From NCBI GenBank assembly GCA_002733715.2, contig NVWQ02000032.1, positions 1-36,420 of the forward strand: 36,420 nt of DNA, written 5' to 3'. A program made the position numbers and the translations under genes. Shown here piece by piece: positions 8,347-16,037 of the stretch. This DNA is from Methylophaga sp. (GTDB lineage Bacteria > Pseudomonadota > Gammaproteobacteria > Nitrosococcales > Methylophagaceae). Below the pieces are notes generated by a model, which did no database searches, had not been told where the DNA came from, and worked only from the letters and a program-made list of their open reading frames with translations. Position 1 is the stretch's first letter, and every line of letters begins with the position of its first letter.

Positions 8347-8817
8347 ATGTTATCGCGTTCTTACCATCAGTTAGGGTTTACGCTAATTGAGCTTATCTTG
8401 GTCATTGTTTTACTGGGTATTGTCTCTGCCGTTGCTTTGCCTCGTTTTATAGGTAGTTCAGGATTTGACGAACGGGTTTTATTTGATGACACTTTAAACG
8501 CTGTACGTTATACCCAAAAAGTAGCCATTGCTACAGGCTGTAATACTCGTTTTTCCATAAGTGCTAATAGCTACACTGTACTCAGAGATGACAGCTGTGA
8601 CAGTGGTAATTTTTCCTCTGGCTTGACTGTGAACCACCCTGCGAATGGAGAAAGTAGTTACACAGGAAAACAAGCTAATGTCAGCCTTACAGCGACACAA
8701 ACTAACACTACATTTGACGCCTTAGGACGGGCTGATAACAACAATACTATTTCTGTTGGCTTTCGCCGAATTTCAATCATCGCAGCTACAGGTTTTAGCT
8801 ATGACAGCACACCCTAA
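8347..8817 (+). CDS. Minor pseudopilin, MshC/GspH-like
   Basis: The ATG at 8347 is preferred. It has an AGGA SD about 9 bases upstream and gives a 10-residue leader, MLSRSYHQLG, before FTLIE. A TTG at 8296 would add 17 residues. The mature protein (about 146 residues) has the hydrophobic helix, the SAVALPRF turn and a C-terminal beta-rich domain with C-x(n)-C pairs, fitting MshC/GspH-type minor pilins. It lies between the major pilin and an MshD-like gene, its place in MSHA clusters. Confidence 0.85.
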   Translation: MLSRSYHQLGFTLIELILVIVLLGIVSAVALPRFIGSSGFDERVLFDDTLNAVRYTQKVAIATGCNTRFSISANSYTVLRDDSCDSGNFSSGLTVNHPANGESSYTGKQANVSLTATQTNTTFDALGRADNNNTISVGFRRISIIAATGFSYDSTP

Positions 8818-8878
8818 TAACCAAGGTAATCAAGGGGTCAGCCAGCTTGATTTGGCAAGATCCCCGACAAAAACCAAG

Positions 8879-9325
8879 ATGGGTGGCTCCTTAATTGAAA
8901 AGGGTGCCACATTAATTGAGTTGATTATTACCATCGTGATCATTAGCGTTGCACTATCAGGTATTTTAAGTGTGGTTAATATCACCACTAAACATAGTGC
9001 CGATCCCATTATCCAGTCTCAAGCAATTGCTATTGCAGAATCGTATCTTGAAGAAATTTTACTACTTCCTATAATCGACCCGAACGGCAATAATGCAGGT
9101 GAAGATCGCGCCACCTTTGATAATATTGATGATTACAATGGCCTTTCAGATCTCGGCGCTATTGATCAGTCTGGTAGTGCTATTGCAGGGCTTGAAAATT
9201 ACAATGTTACTGTCACCGTGGCTGATAACACTGTTTCTGGTGTCACAATGAAAGCCGTCACTGTTTCCGTCTCGCTACCCAGCATAACGACTATTGAGCT
9301 TGTCGGTTATCGAGCGAGTTATTAG
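8879..9325 (+). CDS. Minor pseudopilin, MshD-like
   Basis: The start is chosen at ATG 8879, giving the leader MGGSLIEKG before ATLIE (Glu at +5). An in-frame ATG at 8801, inside the end of the previous gene, would give an unusually long leader of about 35 residues. The mature protein has the usual hydrophobic helix and an ESYLEEILLLPIIDP segment like that in MshD/PulI-like minor pilins. The 61-base gap after the previous gene contains ATCAAGGGGTCAG, faintly like the palindrome inside tmcA. That resemblance is too weak to call. Confidence 0.82.
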   Translation: MGGSLIEKGATLIELIITIVIISVALSGILSVVNITTKHSADPIIQSQAIAIAESYLEEILLLPIIDPNGNNAGEDRATFDNIDDYNGLSDLGAIDQSGSAIAGLENYNVTVTVADNTVSGVTMKAVTVSVSLPSITTIELVGYRASY

Positions 9326-9327
9326 CC

Positions 9328-10179
9328 ATGTCTAGTCGCAGAAAACAACAAGGCTTCACCTTAATTGAACTAATTATCACCATCGTATTAGGTGGTATTG
9401 TCGCCTCAATAACATCTTCTATATTAACCCAACCTATTAATGCTTATATTGACTCATCACGCCGCGCAACACTCACCAACTCAGCAGAATCAGCTTTGCG
9501 ACGTATGCAACGTGATATTCGCAGCGCCCTGCCTAATAGCATTCGTATTTCTGCCGATGGTAAAACATTAGAGCTACTTCATATCATTAATGGCGGCCGT
9601 TATCGCGTCTTTAAAGATGCCAGCAATGCCGCATGTGCAAGTAGCTCAATAGCCAGTGATTGTAATGTGTTAAATTTCACCTTAGCAGACACCAGTTTTG
9701 ATATTTTTGGTGACTTGCAAAATTTTACTGATATTACAATAGGGGCAGATAAGATTGCGGTTTATCCCCTTAATACAATAGGTAATAATGCTTATGCGGG
9801 TGATAATACAGTTACCGTCGGTGCAGGCTCCACCGCTAGTCGCCTCTCTTTTTCTGCCTTTAAATTCCCCCTTAAATCACCTGCCCAGCGATTTTTTATT
9901 ATTGACACGCCCGTTAGTTATCACTGTGACACCTCAGCACCCGCTACAAAAGATAAAGTATTACTACGTTATCAAGGTTATGCCATTCAAGCCATTCAAG
10001 CCACGCCGCCCACCACGGGAGCCGCTATTCAAGCCAATTATATTGCTGATTGTGAATTTAGCTATAACGCAGGTTCTAGTTCACGTTCTGGCTTAGTGAC
10101 ACTGGCACTCACCTTAACCGATGGATCAGGTGAATCTGTCCGATTAATGCATCAAGTGCATGTCAATAATCAGCCATGA
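9328..10179 (+). CDS. mshO: Prepilin-like protein, MshO-like
   Basis: A 283-residue minor pilin with leader MSSRRKQQG before FTLIE (cleavage after Gly9, Glu14 at +5). The hydrophobic helix is followed by a large soluble domain: ALRRMQRDIRSALPNSIRI and LELLHIINGGRYRV are typical of MshO/PilW-type minor pilins. Its start is 2 bases after the MshD-like gene, and its stop overlaps the next ATG by 4 bases (ATGA), so it is part of one translationally coupled operon. Minor pilins of this size usually form the tip or priming complex. Confidence 0.88.
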   Translation: MSSRRKQQGFTLIELIITIVLGGIVASITSSILTQPINAYIDSSRRATLTNSAESALRRMQRDIRSALPNSIRISADGKTLELLHIINGGRYRVFKDASNAACASSSIASDCNVLNFTLADTSFDIFGDLQNFTDITIGADKIAVYPLNTIGNNAYAGDNTVTVGAGSTASRLSFSAFKFPLKSPAQRFFIIDTPVSYHCDTSAPATKDKVLLRYQGYAIQAIQATPPTTGAAIQANYIADCEFSYNAGSSSRSGLVTLALTLTDGSGESVRLMHQVHVNNQP

Positions 10180-10568
10180 TAATTAAACAACAAGGCATTA
10201 CCCTTATTGGAGCAATTTTTGTATTAATTATTGTGTCACTACTCGGCTCATATTTAGTCAAGATCTATAGTGTTCAGCAAAAAACCAGCATATTAGCACT
10301 GCAAACAGCCCGCGCTTATCAAACCGCCAATGGCGGTATTGAATGGGGCATTGCCCGTGTAATCAATGCCAATAGTTGTAGTGCCAGCACAACACTTTCC
10401 CCCAATTTGAATAATTTCAGCGTTACAGTAAACTGCCAACTGCTTGGCGCTTATTCTGAAAACACAATCACTAAAAATGTATATCTGATCACCGCAAACA
10501 GTGAATTTAGCAGTTATGGTAGTCCTGATTATGTATCACGAACAATGCAAACAACTATTCATGACTAA
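10176..10568 (+). CDS. mshP: Prepilin-like protein, MshP-like
   Basis: A 130-residue prepilin-like protein with leader MIIKQQG and mature start ITLIG. The conserved Glu at +5 is replaced by Gly, as in GspK/PilX-like tip subunits and in MshP. A hydrophobic segment of about 20 residues and a QTARAYQTANGGIEWGIARV segment follow, the latter typical of MshP. Overlaps the previous stop by 4 bases and the next start by 8 bases. Confidence 0.86.
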   Translation: MIIKQQGITLIGAIFVLIIVSLLGSYLVKIYSVQQKTSILALQTARAYQTANGGIEWGIARVINANSCSASTTLSPNLNNFSVTVNCQLLGAYSENTITKNVYLITANSEFSSYGSPDYVSRTMQTTIHD

Positions 10569-13554
10569 GCTTTCATTTTTAATTATTTATTTAGTATCCA
10601 CTCTCGGGATTGCCACGAATATTAAGGCAGATCCGATCAATGTAACTGAATCACCAGGAGGGATCAGAGATGTCATTCCAGCTGTTAGCACATGGTCACC
10701 GATCTATATTAATGATGGTGTCACTACGGCAGGTGATGGTCGTAACTGGTTAAGCCGCAACAATAATGTAAGTGGCAATACCTTTGAATTTACCTTAGAT
10801 CGTATTCAAGAAGGTGTCACGGGAGAGGCTGGTGACGCAAATGATATATACCAATTAGACTCGATTTCTCTTTATCTACCCGCTAGCAATCGTGCTTTAA
10901 AAGATTTCACGTTAGAAGCTAGAAATACCAGTGGCACATGGCAAAGACTTTATTCATCTCAAGCCGTCGAGGCTCCCTATAACTTTGCTAAAACAGTAGT
11001 AGGGGGAATTCGCTCTGTTATTCCAGCTGTTAGTAGCACATGGTCACCGATCTATATTAATGATGGTGTCACTACGGCAGGTGATGGTCGTAATTGGTTA
11101 AGCCGCAACAATAATGTAAGTGGCAATACCTTTGAGTTTACCTTCGACCCAAGTTTAAACGGCACCGCTGGTGAGATCGTTGACCAATTTACTTTAGACT
11201 CGATTTCTCTTTATCTGCCCGCTAGCAATCGTGCTTTAAAAGATTTTGAAATCACCGTCCAAACAACGGCAGGCTGGCAGGCTACTATACCGTTACAAGC
11301 CAGCAATATCAGTAGTCAACAAACCTTTAACATCGGGCCTTATAACAATGTATTGCGTGTAAAGCTAGAAACTATTTCTAATTATGGTGACAGCTATGTG
11401 CAAGTCAATGAACTGGCTATTAATGGCATTTGGGCAGGCGATAACCCTGTATTTAAGGCTACAAAAACGTCTGGAGAACAACTATTTAATTTAGCGGCGG
11501 CTACAGTCAATAATGATGGCCGTCGTGATAACCTAACAGATCTCAGATTTACAACCATTTCTAACTATGGTGATAGTTATGTACAAGTCAATGAACTGGC
11601 TATTAATGGCATTTGGCCAGGCGATAACCCTGTATTTAAGACTACAAAAACGTCTGGAGAACAAGCATTCGATTTAACAGCCACTACTATCAATAATGAC
11701 GGGCGCCGTGATGATATTGCTCGATTACGTTTGAGCACTATTTCTAATTATGGTGACAGCTATGTACAGATCAATGAATTCCAAGCTTTCGGTATTATTA
11801 ATCAACCGCTGGCAGGTAGGTTTAATGCTTTCGATACCGCTACAGCCGCAACGGCTATAACAGGCTCACTTCAAACTCGAGTTGCCAATAATGCCGCTAT
11901 AAGTTTTGATGTTATAGCGCTTAATACCGACAAATCAGCCGTAGACGCTAGCTTTTCAAAAGAAGTAAAAGTTGAGTTACTTGCTAATATGAATAGTGTC
12001 GCACTCAATACTGATAACTGCCCCGTTAGTTCTACTATAATATCCACACTACCAGCCACAACAATTGCTAATGGTCGTTCTACCGTTAGCATGCCAGCTG
12101 TTAATAATGTTTGGAAAGACATTGCTATTCGTATAACGTATCAACCGCCAACGGGAGCACTTATTACTACCTGCGCTATCGATAGATTTTCTATTCGCCC
12201 TGCTGCATTTACACTTGTAGCCCAGCATGATGATTGGGAAACGGCTGGAAATAGCCAAACGATTAATGCTTCAACAGCTAACGCTAACCCCACTCATAAG
12301 GCGGGACGCCCTTTTTCATTACTCTTAAAAGCGGTTGATTCAGCCGGCACAATTATGACCAATTATGCTGACATACCTATCTTAACAAACAGTTATCCTG
12401 CATTAGTTACCCCTGCCGGAGGCATATTAGGAGATTTTAACTTAGGTACATTGACTAATTCAAATGGGGTAATCAGTAGTGATACTACTCATTACTCAGA
12501 AGTCGGTGCTATTTCATTAAAAATTAGTGATGAAGATTTTGCTGGGGTTGATGCAGCAGATGGAACCTCGCTTATAAACCGTACTATTTCTTCACCAGAA
12601 ATAACCATCGGTCGATTCATTCCCGATCATTTCAAAGCCACTACTGTTAATAACGGTTCATTTGACAATGCCTGCAGTGGTTTCAGCTACGCTGGACAAC
12701 CTTTTACCTATCAATCTGTACCAGAATTAAAAATAACGGCTTATAATTCCAGCTCCGCTATCACTCATAACTATACTGGCAGCTTTGCTAAGTTAACTCC
12801 GTCTGACTTTTCAGTTATTACACCCACAAGTGATGCTATAGTTTTACAAGCTAATAACATTGATCTTATTAGCTTAAATTGGAATCCATCTGCACCGTCA
12901 TTAAATGATAATAATGATGGTAGCCTAAACTTTGTTTTTGGTGCTGATTCTTATAATCATTTACATATTCCGAATAGCTTAGTCGCACCTTTTGCGAATA
13001 CTGTTAATCTTAGTTTCACAGCTATTACCGACAGTGATGGCGTAACAACGCAGGCTCTCCCCCATATTTTGCAACCTTCTGGTGGTTCTGTACGTTTTGG
13101 ACGAGTTGCTATCAGCAATGCACATGGTAGCGAATTAGCGCCTCTGACGGTAAACATAAAAACAGAATATTTCAATGGCATTGACTGGACAGATAATACG
13201 GCCGATCAATGCACAACACTTGCATTGGCTGCTCAGTTTCAACTATCAAACCCTGAAACCGGCGGCGGTTGGGTGTCAGGCAATACAACCATGACCATTG
13301 CTAATGGGACAACAACCGGTACATTGACAAACAATAGCCCGGTGGCAAATGGGCGCACAGTATTATCACTTTCAGCCCCAGGCGAAGACAACCAAGGCTA
13401 CGTTAATATAAGAAGCCAAATTTCAGGCTCTGATAACTGGTTATTAGGTGATTATAATGGTAATGGCAGCTATGATAATGAAGCTTCTGCACGAGCCAGC
13501 TTTGGCTTATTTAAAGGCAGTGATACCATTATTTTCCGCCGCGAAGTTTATTGA
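10561..13554 (+). CDS. mshQ: MshQ-like large secreted protein (DUF6701 C-terminal region)
   Basis: The start is taken at ATG 10561. This gives a clean signal peptide (MTKLSFLIIYLVSTLGIA...KA, cut before DP), whereas the ATG at 10501 would not. The protein is 997 residues. The N-terminal third is made of repeated units: two copies of a beta domain containing WSPIYINDGVTTAGDGRNWL and two full copies plus a partial third of a 61-residue unit beginning TISNYGDSYVQ. The C-terminal 600 residues match the MshQ/DUF6701 type, including RPAAFTLVA, GRFIPDHF and a final IIFRREVY. In MSHA clusters this gene closes the operon, and the product is thought to be exported to the cell surface or pilus tip. Its 3' end overlaps convergent tmcA by 7 bases. 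Confidence 0.87.
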   Translation: MTKLSFLIIYLVSTLGIATNIKADPINVTESPGGIRDVIPAVSTWSPIYINDGVTTAGDGRNWLSRNNNVSGNTFEFTLDRIQEGVTGEAGDANDIYQLDSISLYLPASNRALKDFTLEARNTSGTWQRLYSSQAVEAPYNFAKTVVGGIRSVIPAVSSTWSPIYINDGVTTAGDGRNWLSRNNNVSGNTFEFTFDPSLNGTAGEIVDQFTLDSISLYLPASNRALKDFEITVQTTAGWQATIPLQASNISSQQTFNIGPYNNVLRVKLETISNYGDSYVQVNELAINGIWAGDNPVFKATKTSGEQLFNLAAATVNNDGRRDNLTDLRFTTISNYGDSYVQVNELAINGIWPGDNPVFKTTKTSGEQAFDLTATTINNDGRRDDIARLRLSTISNYGDSYVQINEFQAFGIINQPLAGRFNAFDTATAATAITGSLQTRVANNAAISFDVIALNTDKSAVDASFSKEVKVELLANMNSVALNTDNCPVSSTIISTLPATTIANGRSTVSMPAVNNVWKDIAIRITYQPPTGALITTCAIDRFSIRPAAFTLVAQHDDWETAGNSQTINASTANANPTHKAGRPFSLLLKAVDSAGTIMTNYADIPILTNSYPALVTPAGGILGDFNLGTLTNSNGVISSDTTHYSEVGAISLKISDEDFAGVDAADGTSLINRTISSPEITIGRFIPDHFKATTVNNGSFDNACSGFSYAGQPFTYQSVPELKITAYNSSSAITHNYTGSFAKLTPSDFSVITPTSDAIVLQANNIDLISLNWNPSAPSLNDNNDGSLNFVFGADSYNHLHIPNSLVAPFANTVNLSFTAITDSDGVTTQALPHILQPSGGSVRFGRVAISNAHGSELAPLTVNIKTEYFNGIDWTDNTADQCTTLALAAQFQLSNPETGGGWVSGNTTMTIANGTTTGTLTNNSPVANGRTVLSLSAPGEDNQGYVNIRSQISGSDNWLLGDYNGNGSYDNEASARASFGLFKGSDTIIFRREVY
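10658..11247 (+). repeat. Long direct duplication inside mshQ-like gene
   Basis: Two copies of about 245-250 bases (roughly 10658-10908 and 11002-11247) stay nearly identical at DNA level over long stretches, for example from ACATGGTCACCGATCTATAT onward and again in the segment starting GACTCGATTTCTCTTTATCT. Only scattered silent changes separate them in those stretches. The centres differ (copy 1 has extra residues after the DRIQEG segment). This indicates recent duplication or gene conversion. Confidence 0.85.
11371..11790 (+). repeat. 183-base (61-codon) tandem repeat in mshQ-like gene
   Basis: Units begin at 11371, 11554 and 11737 (period 183 bases), each starting ACYATTTCTAA. The first two are nearly identical over most of their length. 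The third is cut short after about 50 bases and runs into unique sequence. Each unit encodes a galactose-binding/jelly-roll-like strand set (TISNYGDSYVQVNELAINGI). The exact fold is not established here. Copy number may vary between strains. Confidence 0.85.
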
Positions 13555-15623
13555 TCTAATAAAATAGCAATAGCTTCACGCAACGCATTTTGTGCTTGGG
13601 ATTTTCCTGCAAACCCTAAGTTGCTAGCAATGTCGCCCCATGATAGGTGTTGTAAGATCGACTCTACACACAGAGCTTGCTGCTGCTGACTTAACTTTAA
13701 AAAATCAGCGCGACTGATTTGCTGATTTAGCCAATGCCATAATGTGACTTGGCTAAATTCATAGCCACGCTGACCATAAGTAAACGCCCTGATTTCTTGT
13801 TTATCATCATCTTTGAATTCTGTATTTGGCGCGCCGAGTAATTGAGATAATTGAACAACCTGCTCGGCTGCTAATTGATTAAACTGATACTGTAATAAAT
13901 GCGGCCAGTGTTGCTGAAAACGGTGTTTAGCTGCATTTACAACTATCACTCCCTCGGCTGAAATTGCCTGCAACATCATCACTGAATGACTACCACTAAC
14001 CTCATCACGGTGTATGCCTAAGCGCACAAATTCAAATGCTGATTTATCCCAAAATGAAATTAAATTATCTGTCATCGCAAAGCTAGATCCGATTATATCG
14101 AAATCATGTTCAGCTGCTTGTTTTGCACAATAATTTAATAATGCTTTACCAATATTGCGTTGCTGAACAGCAGGGTGGACGGCAGCACGCACTACACGCT
14201 GATAATGTAATGATCCCGCTGACAAAATACCCGCATGAGCCAATAAAGATTGCGGTAACAGATGACCTTTTAAGCGGCGTTTACCTTCATATACGGCTTG
14301 CGAAAGTTCAGGATCTAATTTTCCTTCGTTCACCAGCCATGCACTCGCGATAATATGACCACAATAACGAACAACCATGACTGTAATATCATCACGATCA
14401 AGCAGCATTTGTAAATCCGATGGGCGTGTTCGATAATGTGCCAACACCATTAATCCAAATAGTTGGCTAAGACTTTGCTCATCTTCAATTAATTGTTTTT
14501 TATCTAACAATTCGATCTGACATTGTTCAATTTCAGCATCGGCAATTAACTCATCGGCAACAGGCACAGCATTCAACAATAATGACTGAAAGCTAAACGC
14601 TTCTAGCATGTCATCATCCGCCCAACGAATAGGTGTTGCCATTCGGTAGCTATGCCAACCAGGTGTTTTTTTGTCGAGTATTTTTTGAAAGCGAACTGCA
14701 AAGCCGCGCCCGGTGCCTTCATAACCATGCAAGGTAGTAGCAAAAACAAGTCGCGAATATTTCTGTAATAATCTTTCCAACATGGATGCAGGAATAGCCG
14801 CCGCTTCATCCACCAGCACAAGATCGGCTTTAAGCTCTGATTCGATTAATGCATCAGGTGCAATAAAGCGCAGTTCGGCACCATTAAATGTGAGTAATCC
14901 CGCTGAGTAATTCGCCTCTGTGAGTAATCGACTTGCATGCTCAAATACCGTATCGGCAATGGCCAGACTCGGCGCGGTAACTAAAATGGTTTTTTTGCCT
15001 TCGACTAATAATTGAGCCGCAGCAATACCTAATGATGCAGATTTGCCCCTGCCTCGGTCAGCAGATAATACCAATGGCCGCCGTCTGTGACCATGAACAA
15101 CTCTTTTGACTGCTTCAACAGCCTTTTGCTGATCCTGCGTTAGATACAAATCAATGGGGTCAGACTCGATTGATTTATTTACACATTCAACCTCATTGCT
15201 TGAAATCAATCGAGTCTGACCCCATTGATTCAGTTGAGGTAAAACCCGCCCTTGCTGAACAATAGTAAAATTAGAACTTTGCTCATCAAATTCTTTTAGA
15301 ACACGTTTAAAACGCTGAATCCACAAACTGTTTTGGCTATTCTCTAGCCATATAATCAGCACACCTCCTTGTTTTATCGTACCAATAATGGCGCCTAAAC
15401 TATCAGGATTAAAATCGACCAAAGCATCAAATATTACCGCATCAAATTCTTTACCTAAGTATTGCTGCGCTTGTTTTTGGGAGATGGTTACATAATCAGC
15501 TGTCGGTTGATTAGATAAAGCAATGATATTGGCAGTATTAAACTGTTCCAACAATAATGCCGATGATATTTCACACCAGCCCTGTTCGCCTTGTAGAATG
15601 ACACATTGTCGTTGTTGTTGCAT
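13548..15623 (-). CDS. tmcA: tRNA(Met) cytidine acetyltransferase TmcA
   Basis: The enzyme makes N4-acetylcytidine at the wobble base of elongator tRNA-Met using acetyl-CoA and ATP. It has 691 residues, slightly longer than the roughly 670 of E. coli. Domains in order: an N-terminal DUF1726-type region (about 1-125), a RecD-like helicase domain with Walker A SADRGRGKSA (187-196) and Walker B-type LVDEAAAIP, a GNAT domain with RVVRAAVHPAVQQRNIGKAL, and a C-terminal tRNA-binding region. Residues about 132-158, in the linker before the helicase domain, are encoded by a perfect palindromic DNA element inserted in frame. This probably explains the extra length. It ends 7 bases inside the 3' end of the mshQ-like gene. 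Confidence 0.94.
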   Translation of the reverse strand: MQQQRQCVILQGEQGWCEISSALLLEQFNTANIIALSNQPTADYVTISQKQAQQYLGKEFDAVIFDALVDFNPDSLGAIIGTIKQGGVLIIWLENSQNSLWIQRFKRVLKEFDEQSSNFTIVQQGRVLPQLNQWGQTRLISSNEVECVNKSIESDPIDLYLTQDQQKAVEAVKRVVHGHRRRPLVLSADRGRGKSASLGIAAAQLLVEGKKTILVTAPSLAIADTVFEHASRLLTEANYSAGLLTFNGAELRFIAPDALIESELKADLVLVDEAAAIPASMLERLLQKYSRLVFATTLHGYEGTGRGFAVRFQKILDKKTPGWHSYRMATPIRWADDDMLEAFSFQSLLLNAVPVADELIADAEIEQCQIELLDKKQLIEDEQSLSQLFGLMVLAHYRTRPSDLQMLLDRDDITVMVVRYCGHIIASAWLVNEGKLDPELSQAVYEGKRRLKGHLLPQSLLAHAGILSAGSLHYQRVVRAAVHPAVQQRNIGKALLNYCAKQAAEHDFDIIGSSFAMTDNLISFWDKSAFEFVRLGIHRDEVSGSHSVMMLQAISAEGVIVVNAAKHRFQQHWPHLLQYQFNQLAAEQVVQLSQLLGAPNTEFKDDDKQEIRAFTYGQRGYEFSQVTLWHWLNQQISRADFLKLSQQQQALCVESILQHLSWGDIASNLGFAGKSQAQNALREAIAILLDQ
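15149..15230. repeat. Perfect 28-bp-arm inverted repeat inside tmcA
   Basis: Arms 15149-15176 and 15203-15230 are exact reverse complements, centred on a 26-base spacer. Each arm holds GGGGTCAGACTCGATTGATT or its complement. The element is read through in frame as linker residues of TmcA. The form recalls REP/RAYT-type or other non-autonomous palindromes of Gammaproteobacteria. Its family is inferred from appearance only. Confidence 0.92.
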
Positions 15624-15645
15624 AACAGTACTTAGTTACCCTGAC

Positions 15646-15788
15646 CGTCACTCCGGTATGTTTTAAGCCGGGGTCTTATTTGTGCGGAGATCCCGGCTAA
15701 AAGCATACCGGGATGAGAAGGTTTTTTTTTGAAAATTGAAGTATCACGGGTATATATTTCGGCTAAAAGACTACCGAAACGAAGTAAC
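15646..15788. repeat. Dispersed GTCATCC-type palindrome, copy A, with degenerate neighbour
   Basis: Between slyX and tmcA, bases about 15646-15716 form an imperfect long palindrome. CTCCGGTATGTTTTAAGCCGG on the left pairs with CCGGCTAAAAGCATACCGGG on the right. A worn partial copy follows at about 15747-15788 (TTTCGGCTAAAAGACTACCG). It belongs with copies at 28133, 32407 and 33723. No gene is supported in the 198-base gap. Confidence 0.75.
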
Positions 15789-15821
15789 AGCAGGTTCAAT
15801 GACGGTGTTGGTTGGTTTAGT

Positions 15822-16037
15822 TTAATAATGCGGTGGCAACTCATGTTGCGAGCCTGATCCTTGACTTGCAGACTGCATGGTATTGACTTGAACTTTCATT
15901 GTTTCTAGTGCTAATTCTAATTTTGTTATTTGCTTCTGCTGGTCTGTTACAACTTGATTGAGTTGCTCCAATAAATCATCCTGAAAAGCCAATTTCATTT
16001 GCAAATCATCAATTGCAGTTTGCACCTTATCCGTCAT
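15822..16037 (-). CDS. slyX: SlyX family protein
   Basis: A 71-residue acidic, heptad-rich coiled coil (DLQMKLAFQDDLLEQLNQVV...QQKQITKLELALETMK) ending in PPHY, the usual C-terminus of SlyX. Function in the family is not settled. Its ATG overlaps the TGA of metH (ATGA), so it is translated with metH, and tmcA follows across a repeat-bearing gap. Confidence 0.9.
   Translation of the reverse strand: MTDKVQTAIDDLQMKLAFQDDLLEQLNQVVTDQQKQITKLELALETMKVQVNTMQSASQGSGSQHELPPHY

Noticed and set aside
8818-8878. ATCAAGGGGTCAG...TTGATTT between two pilin genes, like one arm of the tmcA palindrome.
   Set aside because: Only partial similarity, no paired arm, and it is in frame with an alternative upstream start. 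Too weak to call a repeat copy.
15632-15844. Minus-strand ORF of 70 codons between slyX and tmcA.
   Set aside because: Its sequence is mainly made of the dispersed palindrome and its worn copy; it has no SD and no family resemblance.
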